Below are positions 1 to 9,377 of a stretch of DNA of 64,000 bases, in pieces. This DNA comes from Yarrowia lipolytica. Its lineage: Eukaryota; Ascomycota; Dipodascomycetes; Dipodascales. The stretch lies in NCBI RefSeq assembly GCF_001761485.1, contig NC_090771.1, positions 2,232,001 to 2,296,000 on the forward strand. Direction: 5' to 3'. The notes under the pieces are model-generated. The model worked only from the letters and a program-made list of their open reading frames with translations. It was not told the DNA's origin and ran no database searches. A program made the translations under genes and the position numbers. Position 1 is the first letter of the stretch. Each line of letters opens with the position of its first letter.

Positions 1-181
1 ACTCCTGGATAAAAGTAGGAAGAGTGAGGAGACCTCCCATTACTCCTTGGTCGTAACCAAACAGCAGGAAGCCAATTCCAGCAATAGCCGCAACCACTCG
101 ATGTAGTGGAGTTCCTCGGCATCCGAAGAAGACGGTCTTGACCTCCGTAGAAGCCTTGGTGAAGGCGAGGAAGTCTTTCAT
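1..181 (-). CDS. MFS sugar transporter, N-terminus only (runs off left edge)
   Basis: Sixty codons read leftward from an ATG at 181. The protein starts with a short polar cytoplasmic segment, then a hydrophobic first membrane helix containing GIGFLLFGYDQGVMGGLL. The FGYDQGVMGG stretch is the classic first-helix signature of fungal hexose/polyol permeases of the major facilitator superfamily, which import sugars across the plasma membrane. The next residues (TLPTFIQE) are also typical of the family. The substrate cannot be told from the N-terminus. A TATA-like stretch (TATATAAC on the minus strand, about 223-232) lies roughly 45 bp upstream. The other helices lie outside the window. Confidence 0.85.
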   Translation of the reverse strand, partial: MKDFLAFTKASTEVKTVFFGCRGTPLHRVVAAIAGIGFLLFGYDQGVMGGLLTLPTFIQE

Positions 182-1949
182 AGTGTTGTGTGTGTAAAGT
201 AGCTTCGGACTCGACAGTCCAAGTTATATATGTCGAGGAGCTTACATTTCCGGGCTTCTCCTCGTAGGAATGGAGGGGCACAAGGTTTCAGAAACAGCAT
301 GGCTGTCGGTACTCAATGTGAGATGCAGTAGTAAGTAGACGTTGGGATCGCCATAAATTAATAGAAGGTTGGTTTGGACAGATACGGTGGAGGAAAGCAG
401 GGGCATTGGAGACTGCAAAACGCGGACTATGTGGGACACCACGAGCACATGCCGAAGTTCCCAGGCACGAAGATATCACGGAGAACAGTCGTGTTAGTGT
501 TTCTGCAACGGTTAATTCGAGAAAAGCCTTGATTCTCCCCGCTTCGTGGGGGCCAATGCGCAGGCAGTAAGACATCCATGAGGTTTAATGCGTTCTTATC
601 ATCTCTGTCACAGCCCTTCGTTGTGGAGACTTTCCTTTCTGAAAGTGAGTCTAACTTTGGCTGGACCATAGTTCGTTGGTTCTGACATACAAATACGTTG
701 TCTTCAGCCTTGTGCAATTAGCAGCAGTGGGTCATTCTTGACCGTTGGCGTTTGATATCACATTGCAACGGAATCGGTATCAGGAAGGTAGCAGTAATAC
801 AGAGGGTCCTCGAGGTTCCTCCACGGTATGTCTCATGCCCCCCACGATGGAGTTCCCCTCATTCTAATAACTCAGCGAGCTCTTGTGCTATAATCGACTT
901 ACTGGGCCAGCAAAGTTCGAACCCTGTTCCCAAAGGTGAACGGCTTCTTTCCGTAGCATTGGGGGTCGTTGGGGCATTGAGGAGCAGAAATAAAGGTGAA
1001 ATGAGATATTCGTGCGGAGAAATCAAAATATTGGGTATCAAAAGAATGTCTTGACGAATTGTGGCAGATACTGACGTCATTTAGGCAGTGATAACAGCCC
1101 CCTAAGGCCCACCAACACGTGTAGTAAAGTTGGGTTTATACTACACTTGCTGGAGTCGAAGCAAAAATGCCGTGTTCACCTTATTGGTATTGGTAAATAG
1201 GAGATTGGGGGATACCCAGAGGTCCCAGAGGTCTGCTACAGTATATACTGTACAGTATGTAGTAAATAGGAGCTACGCCAAGATTGAAATAGAATAGCAA
1301 GTCTCTTGTTCTAGAATTTATAAAAAGATGGGCGAGCTGTGGAAGGAGCAACAAAGCAAATGCCACAAGATATTATTATACGTTGGACCCTGCAAGTACG
1401 AGTACAATACTGCCGTCAGGTGCAACACCACAATAGCAATGGAAGCTACAGCATGTACAGATCGAACACCACCTCACCAACTGTAACCCCACATATGGTG
1501 CAGGCAAACGACAGAAAAACAAGGTTATGTGGGGTTTGACAAATGCTGGAAGAAAAAGTAATGAGAAGTAACGTAGATGAGGTAAGAGCTGGTGAGGAGT
1601 AATCTACATCTACAGTTAATTACGCATCAGATTTGGTCCCGTTTCGTGGGCCTTATTTCCAATTTGGCAGCCAATATTATAGCATCCTTTAAAGTATTCA
1701 TTGTTAGTACAAATGACCGATGTTGTATCTGACATCGCCAAGCTACAAGTAGCGGCATATGTTGTAAAAAGAAGAAAAAGAGGCCACCGCCAAGAGCAAG
1801 CAGCCGAGCAGCATATCTATATCTGGAGATAGCTACTGTGACAAAATCCATCTGGCCAGCAGATCGACTCTATCGTCGGTGTGTGAAGGGTGCTCCGAAC
1901 ACTTTGGAGTTAGCGGATTTATGGTGTGAGCAGTGGTTGAGTGGGTAGT
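182..1949. other. Intergenic, no gene seen
   Basis: Open frames here are short, and those checked begin at TTG or GTG rather than ATG. A perfect 16-bp palindrome TACAGTATATACTGTA lies at 1237-1252. A tRNA-like T-loop near 914 has no matching arms. Otherwise I see only the promoter of the transporter on the left. Confidence 0.6.
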
Positions 1950-2174
1950 TTACTTCACTCTCGGAGCTGAAGGAATTGTCTGTGGCCACTGAGGCGTTAT
2001 TGGATCAGAGCGGTCGATGGTGTCCCGGTTGAACATGATCAGAGACATGAGCTCCGTCATATCTCCGGCACACAGGATTTCGTGGGTAGCAATCAGGTGA
2101 GCTTCGAATTCGTACCACCACATGAGCCGCCGGCATAGACGGCATTTGACGGGACATGTGCCTGCGATTTTCAT
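1950..2174 (-). CDS. Small zinc-finger-like protein, 74 aa
   Basis: ATG at 2174 in a good yeast context (CTCACCATG), 74 codons. Residues near the N-terminus read CPVKCRLCRR, followed by an aromatic stretch (WWYEFEAH) and a second His. This gives C-x2-C-x11-H-x4-H, close to a C2H2 zinc finger. No other domain is visible; the C-terminal third is Pro/Thr/Asp rich and probably disordered. A TATA-like TATAAC lies about 60 bp upstream on the same strand (2232-2237). An in-frame extension to 2315 exists, but the ATG at 2174 fits the promoter and context better. I do not recognise a family. Zinc binding is inferred from spacing only. A second small finger protein lies at 7102-7269. Confidence 0.5.
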   Translation of the reverse strand: MKIAGTCPVKCRLCRRLMWWYEFEAHLIATHEILCAGDMTELMSLIMFNRDTIDRSDPITPQWPQTIPSAPRVK

Positions 2175-3102
2175 GGTGAGGATGAGGAAGCTGAAAGAGG
2201 GTGGAGGGTAGATGATGGGATACAGGCTGTAGTTATATGCAGATAGACCAGGGCCAAGGCTGTCTGCCTGCCTCAATGGTGCGTGGTCACCCCCGGAAAA
2301 AAAAGAAGGTCCCACATAAAGTTGTTTTGTCTGTATGCGACATTACCAAAAGTGGATAGTCATGTAAGACCTGTTTCATTTCCGTAGGATGTACAGAATC
2401 GTACAGAATCGTACATACTGATCAGCTGGTGAATAGTATTTGGTATATATGAAAATATTATGAGCACCCACATTCTCTACTGTAGGTGTCAGCTGCTATA
2501 ACCGTGAATAGACATGTACTTGTATACTACCAACGCAGTCGGTACAGTAGTTGTAAGAAGCTTTTGGATCCACTACAAGTAGGGCTAACACCCATGTTGC
2601 TGCATCATCAGTGCAAGGGACGGTCCGGGAGTTTGCAGTCCGCTTCCTGCATGAGAAATATAACACCAAACCCAATCTGACAACTGTTTATGGTACAGTA
2701 ATTTAGTGAAACATAACATACAGACCGTGAAGGCAGCACGGCCTTGAGAATATGGAGAGGCAGTGCTATTGTGTTTTGGTTCGATATTATTTGATACTGT
2801 ACGTACGATACATGCACATGTGCTGGTACAAGTGTACTTTCAGCTCTACACTGTACCACTCGTTCTTGTATGGTACGAGTCCAATACAAGTACGAGTATC
2901 GTACATGCTGTACATTGTAGCTAAGTATCATACCCACTCTGGCATATCTCTCCCCATTCCAAGCCTGCCCCAAAACAACCGCCTGGACCTGACACGTCAA
3001 CTGTATGGGTAAAGATGGATTTTTGACATACCAAAGACGGCCTTTAAAATGGCACCGTAGTTACATAGACACTCTTATCCTTCCATCAAAACAACCACAA
3101 AT
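2175..3102. other. Intergenic, GTAC-rich
   Basis: No gene supported. A 10-bp unit GTACAGAATC is duplicated in tandem at 2391-2410 and followed by GTACATACTG. The stretch 2795-2910 is dense in GTAC, TACGAGTA and TGTAC motifs. A longer minus-strand frame (2608-3000) begins at TTG and has no domain. Confidence 0.6.
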
Positions 3103-3927
3103 ATGTTTGGATCCATTGGAAGCGGTCGACCAGCGGAAGAAGAGCCTCTACAGGCAGTAACGGCCAAGACATTTGCCAAACCACATCAGACAAGTCTCAT
3201 GGGCACCCCTGAAACGCCCCAACCATACACTAGCCCGTTCAGAATCAGCTCTATGCATAGTGGAGGAGGAAGGTTGTCCTCTGGCTACTCCATAGGAGCG
3301 TCTCGTGACCTATCCAGCGGTTCCTCTTATGTGCAGTCAAGTTATGGCAACAGCAGCGGACTGAGTACCACAAACAGCTACGGGTCCATGTCTAGTTCCC
3401 ATGCTGCTACTGAACGGCACAGAGACGACAACCACGCGATGCACTCCTTCTGCTACAGCAATATCAGTCACAACAACAGTGCCGTCCAACGTGACTCTAT
3501 TGCCACCGTGGCCAAACAGGGTCTTGAGATTGAGGCTCTGCAGAAGGAGATCAATCGTCTGAGCCAGAAGTTGTCTAGACAAGACTCCGTATCCATCCAC
3601 AAGATGGATAACGCCACCGAGAACGCTTTCCGAGACTTAAATGCGAAGGTCAAGTCAAAAAATGACGAGGTGCAGCGTCTCGAGATGACCATCGAGTCTC
3701 TCTTGGCACAGGGAGCTTACGACGAGTCCGCAGCATACAGAGTGTGTTCCAAAATGCAATCCTTGGTGGCCGAGAACAAGCGACTAGGAAGCATGTTGGG
3801 AGCAGGGCGAGCCTTGCAGCAGGAGATTGAGATTGGAATCCTACGAGTTGAGAACGAGACGCTTCAACAGCAGATCGACGCTCTCAATGCTGAGAAGAAA
3901 GGGAAAGATTTGAAACATGAAGGGTAA
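3103..3927 (+). CDS. MUM2: WTAP/Mum2-family coiled-coil protein (m6A writer complex)
   Basis: 274 residues. The first half is Ser/Gly/Tyr rich and looks disordered. The second half (about 135-270) is coiled coil. The segment SKMQSLVAENKRLGSMLGAG, followed by a run of Glu/Leu heptads, matches the conserved core of WTAP/Fl(2)d/Mum2 (there AKCRMLIQENQELGRQLSQG, from memory). In animals WTAP scaffolds the METTL3-METTL14 N6-methyladenosine writer; in budding yeast Mum2 joins Ime4 and Slz1 to methylate mRNA in meiosis. S. cerevisiae Mum2 is longer (about 366 aa). The gene converges on the WD gene at 3982, with about 54 bp between stop codons. Alternative: an unrelated coiled-coil protein, but the core motif is distinctive. 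Confidence 0.7.
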   Translation: MFGSIGSGRPAEEEPLQAVTAKTFAKPHQTSLMGTPETPQPYTSPFRISSMHSGGGRLSSGYSIGASRDLSSGSSYVQSSYGNSSGLSTTNSYGSMSSSHAATERHRDDNHAMHSFCYSNISHNNSAVQRDSIATVAKQGLEIEALQKEINRLSQKLSRQDSVSIHKMDNATENAFRDLNAKVKSKNDEVQRLEMTIESLLAQGAYDESAAYRVCSKMQSLVAENKRLGSMLGAGRALQQEIEIGILRVENETLQQQIDALNAEKKGKDLKHEG

Positions 3928-3981
3928 AATAAATAATTAGTTGAATAAATATACATGTTTTGGTTAATCAGACGTCCAAAA

Positions 3982-5289
3982 TCAAGCCAGTCCAAACTCT
4001 TGACCATCGTAGAGAAGCATACCTCGAGGTAACCACTTGACACGGTAGGGCATATGTTTACCCGAAGCAGCAGGCATGTCCCAGACGGAGGATATGTGCC
4101 CGAATTGAATCATCAACACGGCCTGGTCAGGGTGCCATGATAATGCCGTGATTGTGTGTTCAGAGTCATGGCACAGAACAGTATGAACAACAGGGGCATC
4201 ATCCTGTATACTCCAGATCCACACTGTCGTGGGAGTCAGAGAGCATACAACGGCAATATACCCATGATGGGAACAGGCCATGAAGGGGATGTCACAAGGT
4301 GTCAATGCAAAGGAGCTGTTCACTCCAACTACAGAGTAAGGGGCATACGGAGTAGTTTGGGCTTCATAGTCACCACTTTCGTTGAGACGCCAGCAGTCAA
4401 CGTAAAAGATGTCTCTCGTCACAAGAATGGACTGCACTAAGACCTTCATGGGCTGCAAATGTCTCAATGACAAGATGGAGACCACATTTTCGGCAGCTGT
4501 AGCCAGGTATTGATGGTCTCCATACCCGCAGAACTCCATCGCAGAGATAATGCTGTCCTGGAAAGGCAGTGTGCGCACTGCCGAGCCCTCCCATTCAGAT
4601 AGGAGATGTCCAGAGGTTGAGAAGAGAGAAACTTTGTGGCCGACTGCAGGATTGTCTGCCAATGCAAAGAGGCCATTGTGACACTTGAACATATCTGCGG
4701 GAGTGTCGAATAGAAACGTCGAGGAGGCGTCGACTGTAACTTCGAGAGCCGAGCGAATGGTCACACGAGTAAGAGAGTCCTTGACGCCTATTCTTGTCAG
4801 CAGATTGACCACGGGGAAGTTGTCGATAGTGGTAATGTGAATGTGCGTAGTTTTTGGGCCGTTTATGCGGATGACGTGGTTGATTCCAATCATTTGCTTC
4901 GTCGGCTCGATCCAGTAGATATCTCCTACTAAAGAGTTGGGTGAGATGATGCAAATGTGCTCTGGAGTCACCCATTTGACTGCTGCGACCCCGAAATCAG
5001 GCTTGATCTGGCCCAGCAGCATCCCGTCTCCGCTGTAGAAAAGCACCTCATTTGAGGAAGCCACCAACAGACTGCGATCTGTGGCTGTGTCTGTATCTGG
5101 TGCCATTTCAGGCAGCGGTCTCCATTCAATGCATCGTACTCTCTGTGCAAAGAGCCCTGGCAGATCGAGAGCAAATATTAACTCGCTGACATCATCCTGA
5201 AACTGTCGAACCACCAGCTTGCGCTCAAACACATACGCTACCAATCCCGGGTCGCAAAACACAGGCGTGACTCTGGTGTAGGAGAGCAT
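3982..5289 (-). CDS. WD-repeat protein resembling Wdr8/WRAP73
   Basis: 435 residues with degenerate WD/beta-propeller repeats: an N-terminal KLVVRQF strand, CIEWRP, VSLFSTSGHLLSEW, VWIWSIQ near residue 365, and a final SVWDM repeat. The order resembles WRAP73/Wdr8, which has an N-terminal RLVVRD strand, a middle LLYSLDGRLLS strand and a late NAVWVWDI strand (recalled, not aligned). Wdr8 proteins act with Msd1/SSX2IP at spindle pole bodies or centrosomes to anchor microtubules. Many propeller repeats look alike, so the family call is tentative. It is divergent from ERG2, with a 278-bp shared upstream region. Confidence 0.5.
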   Translation of the reverse strand: MLSYTRVTPVFCDPGLVAYVFERKLVVRQFQDDVSELIFALDLPGLFAQRVRCIEWRPLPEMAPDTDTATDRSLLVASSNEVLFYSGDGMLLGQIKPDFGVAAVKWVTPEHICIISPNSLVGDIYWIEPTKQMIGINHVIRINGPKTTHIHITTIDNFPVVNLLTRIGVKDSLTRVTIRSALEVTVDASSTFLFDTPADMFKCHNGLFALADNPAVGHKVSLFSTSGHLLSEWEGSAVRTLPFQDSIISAMEFCGYGDHQYLATAAENVVSILSLRHLQPMKVLVQSILVTRDIFYVDCWRLNESGDYEAQTTPYAPYSVVGVNSSFALTPCDIPFMACSHHGYIAVVCSLTPTTVWIWSIQDDAPVVHTVLCHDSEHTITALSWHPDQAVLMIQFGHISSVWDMPAASGKHMPYRVKWLPRGMLLYDGQEFGLA

Positions 5290-5510
5290 GTTGAGCTAGC
5301 CTGTTGTTTTTCTGGTCGACGCGTCTATTTCGCATTTCGCACTGGTTGCCAACTCAAAATGAGACCATGCAAGACAGGGCGATGCATGTGTCGCGTCCGT
5401 CGTATTTTGCGATGACTTTAGGGTTGAGCTGGAGTGCATGCGGAAAAGCGGACTTGATCCGCACCCCCCTTGAGGTAAAGACGAAGAAGAAACCAAGCTA
5501 CAAGTACGGG

Positions 5511-5518
5511 TATATAAA
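5511..5518 (+). promoter_or_regulatory. TATA box of ERG2
   Basis: TATATAAA 57 bp upstream of the ERG2 ATG, just after a CTACAAGTACG copy of the intergenic motif. Position and sequence fit a canonical TATA element. Confidence 0.55.
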
Positions 5519-5567
5519 ACGTCACAGATGTACATTTCCCGAACAGTAAAAATCATTTCCAGCAATA

Positions 5568-6224
5568 ATGAAACTCGTCGGATTCATCTCGCTGCTCGTG
5601 TTAGGCATGTACGTGCTGTCAGACTGGCTCTATGTCAACGTCCTACCCCACAGGTACATCTTCGATAACCAAGAGGTCATGGATATGGTCAATACATCTC
5701 TGGAGCGAAATCCAGGAGGTAATGCCACCGAAATCATGATAGACCTTGGAGCTGCTCTCAAACAGCGATACGGCAAGTACATCAACGAGCTAGATTTTGA
5801 CAACTGGGTCTTCAATAACGCCGGGGGAGCAATGGGCTCTATGTTTGTGCTCCATGCCTCCATCAGCGAATACCTCATTTTTTTTGGAAGTGCTGTGGGT
5901 ACCGAGGGTCACACCGGTGTGCATTATGCTGACGATTATTACATGATGCTCACTGGCAAGGAGGTATGTCATACTGCCGGTAAGATGGAGCCCGAGGTGT
6001 ACCTTCCTGGTTCTTCTCACCATCTGGTTCGAGGCCAGGTTAAGCAGTACGGCATGCCTCCTGGATCGTGGGCTCTGGAGCTGGCTCAGGGCTGGATTCC
6101 TGCTATGCTGCCTTTCGGATTCCTCGACACCTTCACATCCACTCTGGATGTGGCTACTCTGTGGAAGACTGTCCGTATCTCAGCCTTTAACATGGGACGA
6201 AACATGTTATGGGGTAAGATCTGA
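5568..6224 (+). CDS. ERG2: C-8 sterol isomerase
   Basis: 218 residues, close to the 222 of S. cerevisiae Erg2. It has an N-terminal hydrophobic anchor (about 3-25) and the highly conserved blocks WVFNNAGGAMGSM, HASISEYLIFFG, GTEGHTGVHYADDYY and LELAQGWIPAMLPFGFLDTF. The enzyme is an ER membrane protein of the sigma-1 receptor fold that moves the C8 double bond of fecosterol to C7 in ergosterol synthesis; it is a target of morpholine fungicides. The start is the first ATG after a TATA box at 5511. ERG27, another ergosterol gene, lies far away at 49-50 kb, so this is not a cluster. Confidence 0.97.
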   Translation: MKLVGFISLLVLGMYVLSDWLYVNVLPHRYIFDNQEVMDMVNTSLERNPGGNATEIMIDLGAALKQRYGKYINELDFDNWVFNNAGGAMGSMFVLHASISEYLIFFGSAVGTEGHTGVHYADDYYMMLTGKEVCHTAGKMEPEVYLPGSSHHLVRGQVKQYGMPPGSWALELAQGWIPAMLPFGFLDTFTSTLDVATLWKTVRISAFNMGRNMLWGKI

Positions 6225-6452
6225 GGAGACGGAGTAGCCACTCTGGGTACGAGCATAATCCTGATTTCCGAGGGTGGTAAGTAACAGCCCACGTGCCTTG
6301 TCTTAGTAATATACAAGTACGATTGGTTGTGTTTTTTTTTTACATGAACCCCAGCTCGTTATCTTGAAGGGTGTACTTACTGTAATACTGCTTAAGCAAC
6401 AACAAAAGAACAGTGTACAAGGACAGTGATGGTATTTGTAGCCAGTTTACAG

Positions 6453-6539
6453 GTGTAAGCGTACATTCATTTCAAAGGTTATTCTTTCACAGCAAAGTTA
6501 TAATTAAATGAATGTATATGCAGAAAAAAACAAAAAAAA
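6453..6539 (+). mobile_element. A-tailed non-LTR (LINE-like) 3-prime remnant
   Basis: Seventy-one bases (6453-6523) are identical, on the opposite strand, to 13968-14038, and both copies end in an A-rich tail. The flanks repeat ACAGGTG (6449-6455 and 6539-6545), consistent with a short target-site duplication. The unit carries an 11-bp inverted repeat (TACATTCATTT / AAATGAATGTA), so its RNA could fold into a stem-loop, as LINE 3-prime ends often do. Yarrowia carries a LINE called Ylli; assignment to it is inference. Confidence 0.55.
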
Positions 6540-7040
6540 CAGGTGACTATAGCAAGAAGTAGAACCTGAATCTAAAGATATTTATTTTTTGTGTTGCGAG
6601 CACAGCTGCAGCAATGATGTACATACTGTACATACTACTGTAGACAATGAACTGTGGAGTTCTTCATTGCTCGTTATCTGTAGAAGACTATCTCCCCTGG
6701 TGTAACGTGAATTGCCCAATGCTTCCTTGTTCTGTCCATACTTGACCAGTCAACTACGGCGCTTCGACATCAAAGCGGAGCCGTTGTAGAGCCGAAGATT
6801 TTTTGGGGTACACAAAAATAACGAAGATCACATGAAAATTATGACACAAGAAATGTATAAGAACCAGCTTCCCTCCTGTCTAATTATTCACAAAAAGTTT
6901 TTATCTTATCCCATTCATTGTAGCCACTTCTCTACACTTGCCTCAACGGTTTTCTTGTCATATGACAATGGTGCGGCCTGCCTCAAGTGTCCACGCATCA
7001 CCCGTCAGATCAGTCAGAGGTAACTGGTTTTAACAGCGGT

Positions 7041-7048
7041 TATATATA
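7041..7048 (+). promoter_or_regulatory. TATA box of the 55-aa zinc-finger ORF
   Basis: TATATATA 61 bp upstream of the ATG at 7102, with an A/C-rich leader between them. The spacing matches that of ERG2. Confidence 0.45.
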
Positions 7049-7101
7049 GGCTTATCACTCGAGTAATCGCCAGACACAAATTAAATTCACACACAGCAAG
7101 T

Positions 7102-7269
7102 ATGGAGCTTAGATCCAAGCCGCAGACTCTACCGCCAGCCGCCCCACAGTGGGCCATTTGTCCTTCATGTCAGCAAAATTTCTCCAGAGCTGACTACCTC
7201 AAGCATCTTCAAGAACAGGGGAGCCAAATGTGCACAAAGAAGCCTTACAGGTTTCCTTCAGGGAGGTGA
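7102..7269 (+). CDS. Zinc-finger microprotein, 55 aa
   Basis: A short ATG-initiated frame. After a Pro/Ala-rich start comes WAICPSCQQNFSRADYLKH, then a Cys nine residues later: C-x2-C-x11-H-x8-C. FSRADYLKH is typical of the helix of a C2H2 finger, and the last ligand here would be Cys, making it C2HC. The C-terminus is basic (KKPYRFPSGR). A good TATA box lies 61 bp upstream. It is convergent with ALG10, whose stop is about 180 bp away. I do not know a family for it. It could be a free-standing nucleic-acid or protein binding finger, or the last trace of a longer zinc-finger protein. Confidence 0.5.
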   Translation: MELRSKPQTLPPAAPQWAICPSCQQNFSRADYLKHLQEQGSQMCTKKPYRFPSGR

Positions 7270-7447
7270 AGCAAGACGCATATGGCATCAGTATGTTAAA
7301 GTCGATTCCAGAAACAATAGACGCACAAACACACAATATGTTCGCGTCGCATCACCAGTGTGTGCGTCTGTGTGTGTATGTACTCCCACCGTTCCATCAG
7401 CAGTTAATGGTTAATCGATATTCTATTGAAGTTTGGCCATAGGTTAG

Positions 7448-9016
7448 CTACCACATGAACCGCTGTAGGACGCCAGGCTCATGGGCCCACTCAAAGGGCT
7501 TATAAAGGAACATGTACACGGTGGCAGCATTGATAAGCATGTACCAGATCCACTCACGAAGGAACCGAGCGTCGGTGTTGACCCGCTTGCCTGCAGTAGT
7601 GGGGGTCATATAGATACGCCAGAACAGATAGGGAAGAATGTAGTACCGAGGCTCAATGAGAGGGGAGGGGATGAGAGATGCCAGAGTAGCAAAGACCATG
7701 GCTAACAGAATAGGCCAAGTGAGACACTGCAGATCAATAGCAGGAGAGATGCTCTTACCGTTTCGTCGGTTGAAACCTCGTCCCCGGACAAGAATAGCTG
7801 CAGGAATGGAGTTCGTCAGAGTAGTCCAGATGTTCCACAGGGAGAAGTAGATGGCTGCAGAAAGAGCATACTTGAGACCGATGGATATCACGTCCAGAGT
7901 CTTGGGGTCAATGGCATCCTGGGATTGCATGACATCCTCCACACTAATGGAGTAGATGGCAGGCTTGAGAAGTCGCCTCCATAGATAAAAAACGTAGTGT
8001 CTGTTATCTGCGAGCAAGAAAGGGTGTTCGATAGCGTAGGACTTCAACAGACGGGGAATGAGGACAAAGATAAACAGGGGTCGAACAGTGAGACCCAGAA
8101 CAGAAAAGGACGAGCTGATGTAGGCCTTGAGGTGGGCCCAGGTGAACCACACAGGGAATCCCAGCGTGGTGATGAACAGAGCGCAGTAAAATACCTGGGG
8201 GATGTGGTTTCCGGCCACATGGTTGTCTTTGTCTCCAAGGGCAATACCTCCATTGATGTAGAGGAAAAATGAGAATCCAACTGCAACAGAGGCATAGGAA
8301 ATGAGAATATTGAAAATTGGCAGCTCAATTTGGAACGTATAGGAGATAGTAGAGAATATCTGGGCTAGAGCTCCGTTCTTGGGAGGCGCGCCGTTAGAGT
8401 AGTGGCTGTTCTCAATGGCAATCACAGCTACCACAGCTGCCCACAGGATGTTAGTTTGTCGGAAGAAAAGGGAAACGGCACACATGAGAGCTGACAGTTG
8501 CACCATGTAGAAGGGAACTCGAGGGCTTAGTGCAAATGCCAGAGCCATCAGCACAGTAGCCGTACTCCACACGTCTGTGTAGTACAGGGCAGCGTAAAAC
8601 CAAATGAGGGGGAAAGACACGAGAGAAAAGGCGCTGAAATGGGCCTGGGAGCCCCAGACCCGCCGCTGGATAATGTATAGGGTGGCAGGAATGTAGATCA
8701 CCACTGCCATGAGGTTGACTGCTCTGAGAGACAGAGTGGAGCAGGCCTCAGACTCAGAAAGACCCGTGAGGGTCAGCATGCGAGCCCATGCATAACCAAT
8801 GATGTACAGGCCCGGTGGAGTGGTGATTTTGCTATCCCATGCGTTCCAATGACCTTTACAGTATTGCTGAGTCTGGGGGATGTGAAAAATCTCGTCAATG
8901 TAGGGCGTTGGTTGGAGAACGTTCGTCTGTGAGAAGTAGAAGAAGGCTGCCGCGATTGTGGCGAGAGGCGTTAGGGCCAGAAGCAGTCTCGGAATCAATG
9001 GAGGGACTGTCAGCAT
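7448..9016 (-). CDS. ALG10: Dol-P-Glc:Glc2Man9GlcNAc2-PP-Dol alpha-1,2-glucosyltransferase
   Basis: 522 residues (S. cerevisiae Die2/Alg10 about 525), with many hydrophobic helices through the length. The N-terminal luminal motif PYIDEIFHIPQTQQYC, followed by WDSKITTPPGLYIIGYAW, is diagnostic of Alg10. The C-terminal EPRYYILPYLFWRIYM is also typical. The enzyme adds the third, terminal glucose to the dolichol-linked oligosaccharide in the ER lumen, the mark oligosaccharyltransferase prefers for N-glycosylation. It is divergent from MTC6 across 361 bp. Also called DIE2. Confidence 0.95.
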   Translation of the reverse strand: MLTVPPLIPRLLLALTPLATIAAAFFYFSQTNVLQPTPYIDEIFHIPQTQQYCKGHWNAWDSKITTPPGLYIIGYAWARMLTLTGLSESEACSTLSLRAVNLMAVVIYIPATLYIIQRRVWGSQAHFSAFSLVSFPLIWFYAALYYTDVWSTATVLMALAFALSPRVPFYMVQLSALMCAVSLFFRQTNILWAAVVAVIAIENSHYSNGAPPKNGALAQIFSTISYTFQIELPIFNILISYASVAVGFSFFLYINGGIALGDKDNHVAGNHIPQVFYCALFITTLGFPVWFTWAHLKAYISSSFSVLGLTVRPLFIFVLIPRLLKSYAIEHPFLLADNRHYVFYLWRRLLKPAIYSISVEDVMQSQDAIDPKTLDVISIGLKYALSAAIYFSLWNIWTTLTNSIPAAILVRGRGFNRRNGKSISPAIDLQCLTWPILLAMVFATLASLIPSPLIEPRYYILPYLFWRIYMTPTTAGKRVNTDARFLREWIWYMLINAATVYMFLYKPFEWAHEPGVLQRFMW

Positions 9017-9377
9017 GGTCTCGGAGATGTGATAGGATGCGTTGGTGGGGGGGCATATGTTGATGCAGAATCACTTCATACAGATACCCTGCATATGGAG
9101 CGCGTCTGTGTATGAGACGAGTACAAGTACGAGACAACTTGTACTTGTACACACACACGAGGCTATCTAACTATTGAAACGATTAATAAGACATGAGAGC
9201 GTCCTAGTCGATTTATTTTGAACTTGTGCGATTTATCTTGTTTTTGTTTCCCTATTATTCCACCTCTAACACCTTAAAGTTCAGGTGGGCTGTTACAATA
9301 AGCACATGTACATTAAATGTATACTCGTACTCGCCTCTTAGTAAGAAAAAGCCAACCTCAAAACCCCACTCCTCACA
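9017..9377. promoter_or_regulatory. Shared ALG10/MTC6 upstream region
   Basis: 361 bp between two divergent starts. It holds GTACAAGTAC (9121-9130) and GTACTTGTAC (9141-9150), inverted copies of the motif seen throughout the window, and a CA repeat. No clear TATA box on either side. Confidence 0.5.

Larger units (their letters stand above)
6225..7101. other. Intergenic with a LINE-like tail
   Basis: Apart from the A-tailed repeat at 6453-6539 and the TATA element at 7041, I see nothing functional. A 63-codon ATG frame at 6832-7023 has no recognisable domain. Confidence 0.6.

Noticed and set aside
890-935. tRNA-like GTTCGAACCC near 914
   Set aside because: No acceptor or D arm at the right distance on either strand.
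2608-3000. A 130-codon minus-strand frame
   Set aside because: Begins at TTG and covers GTAC-repeat DNA, so it looks like a chance frame.
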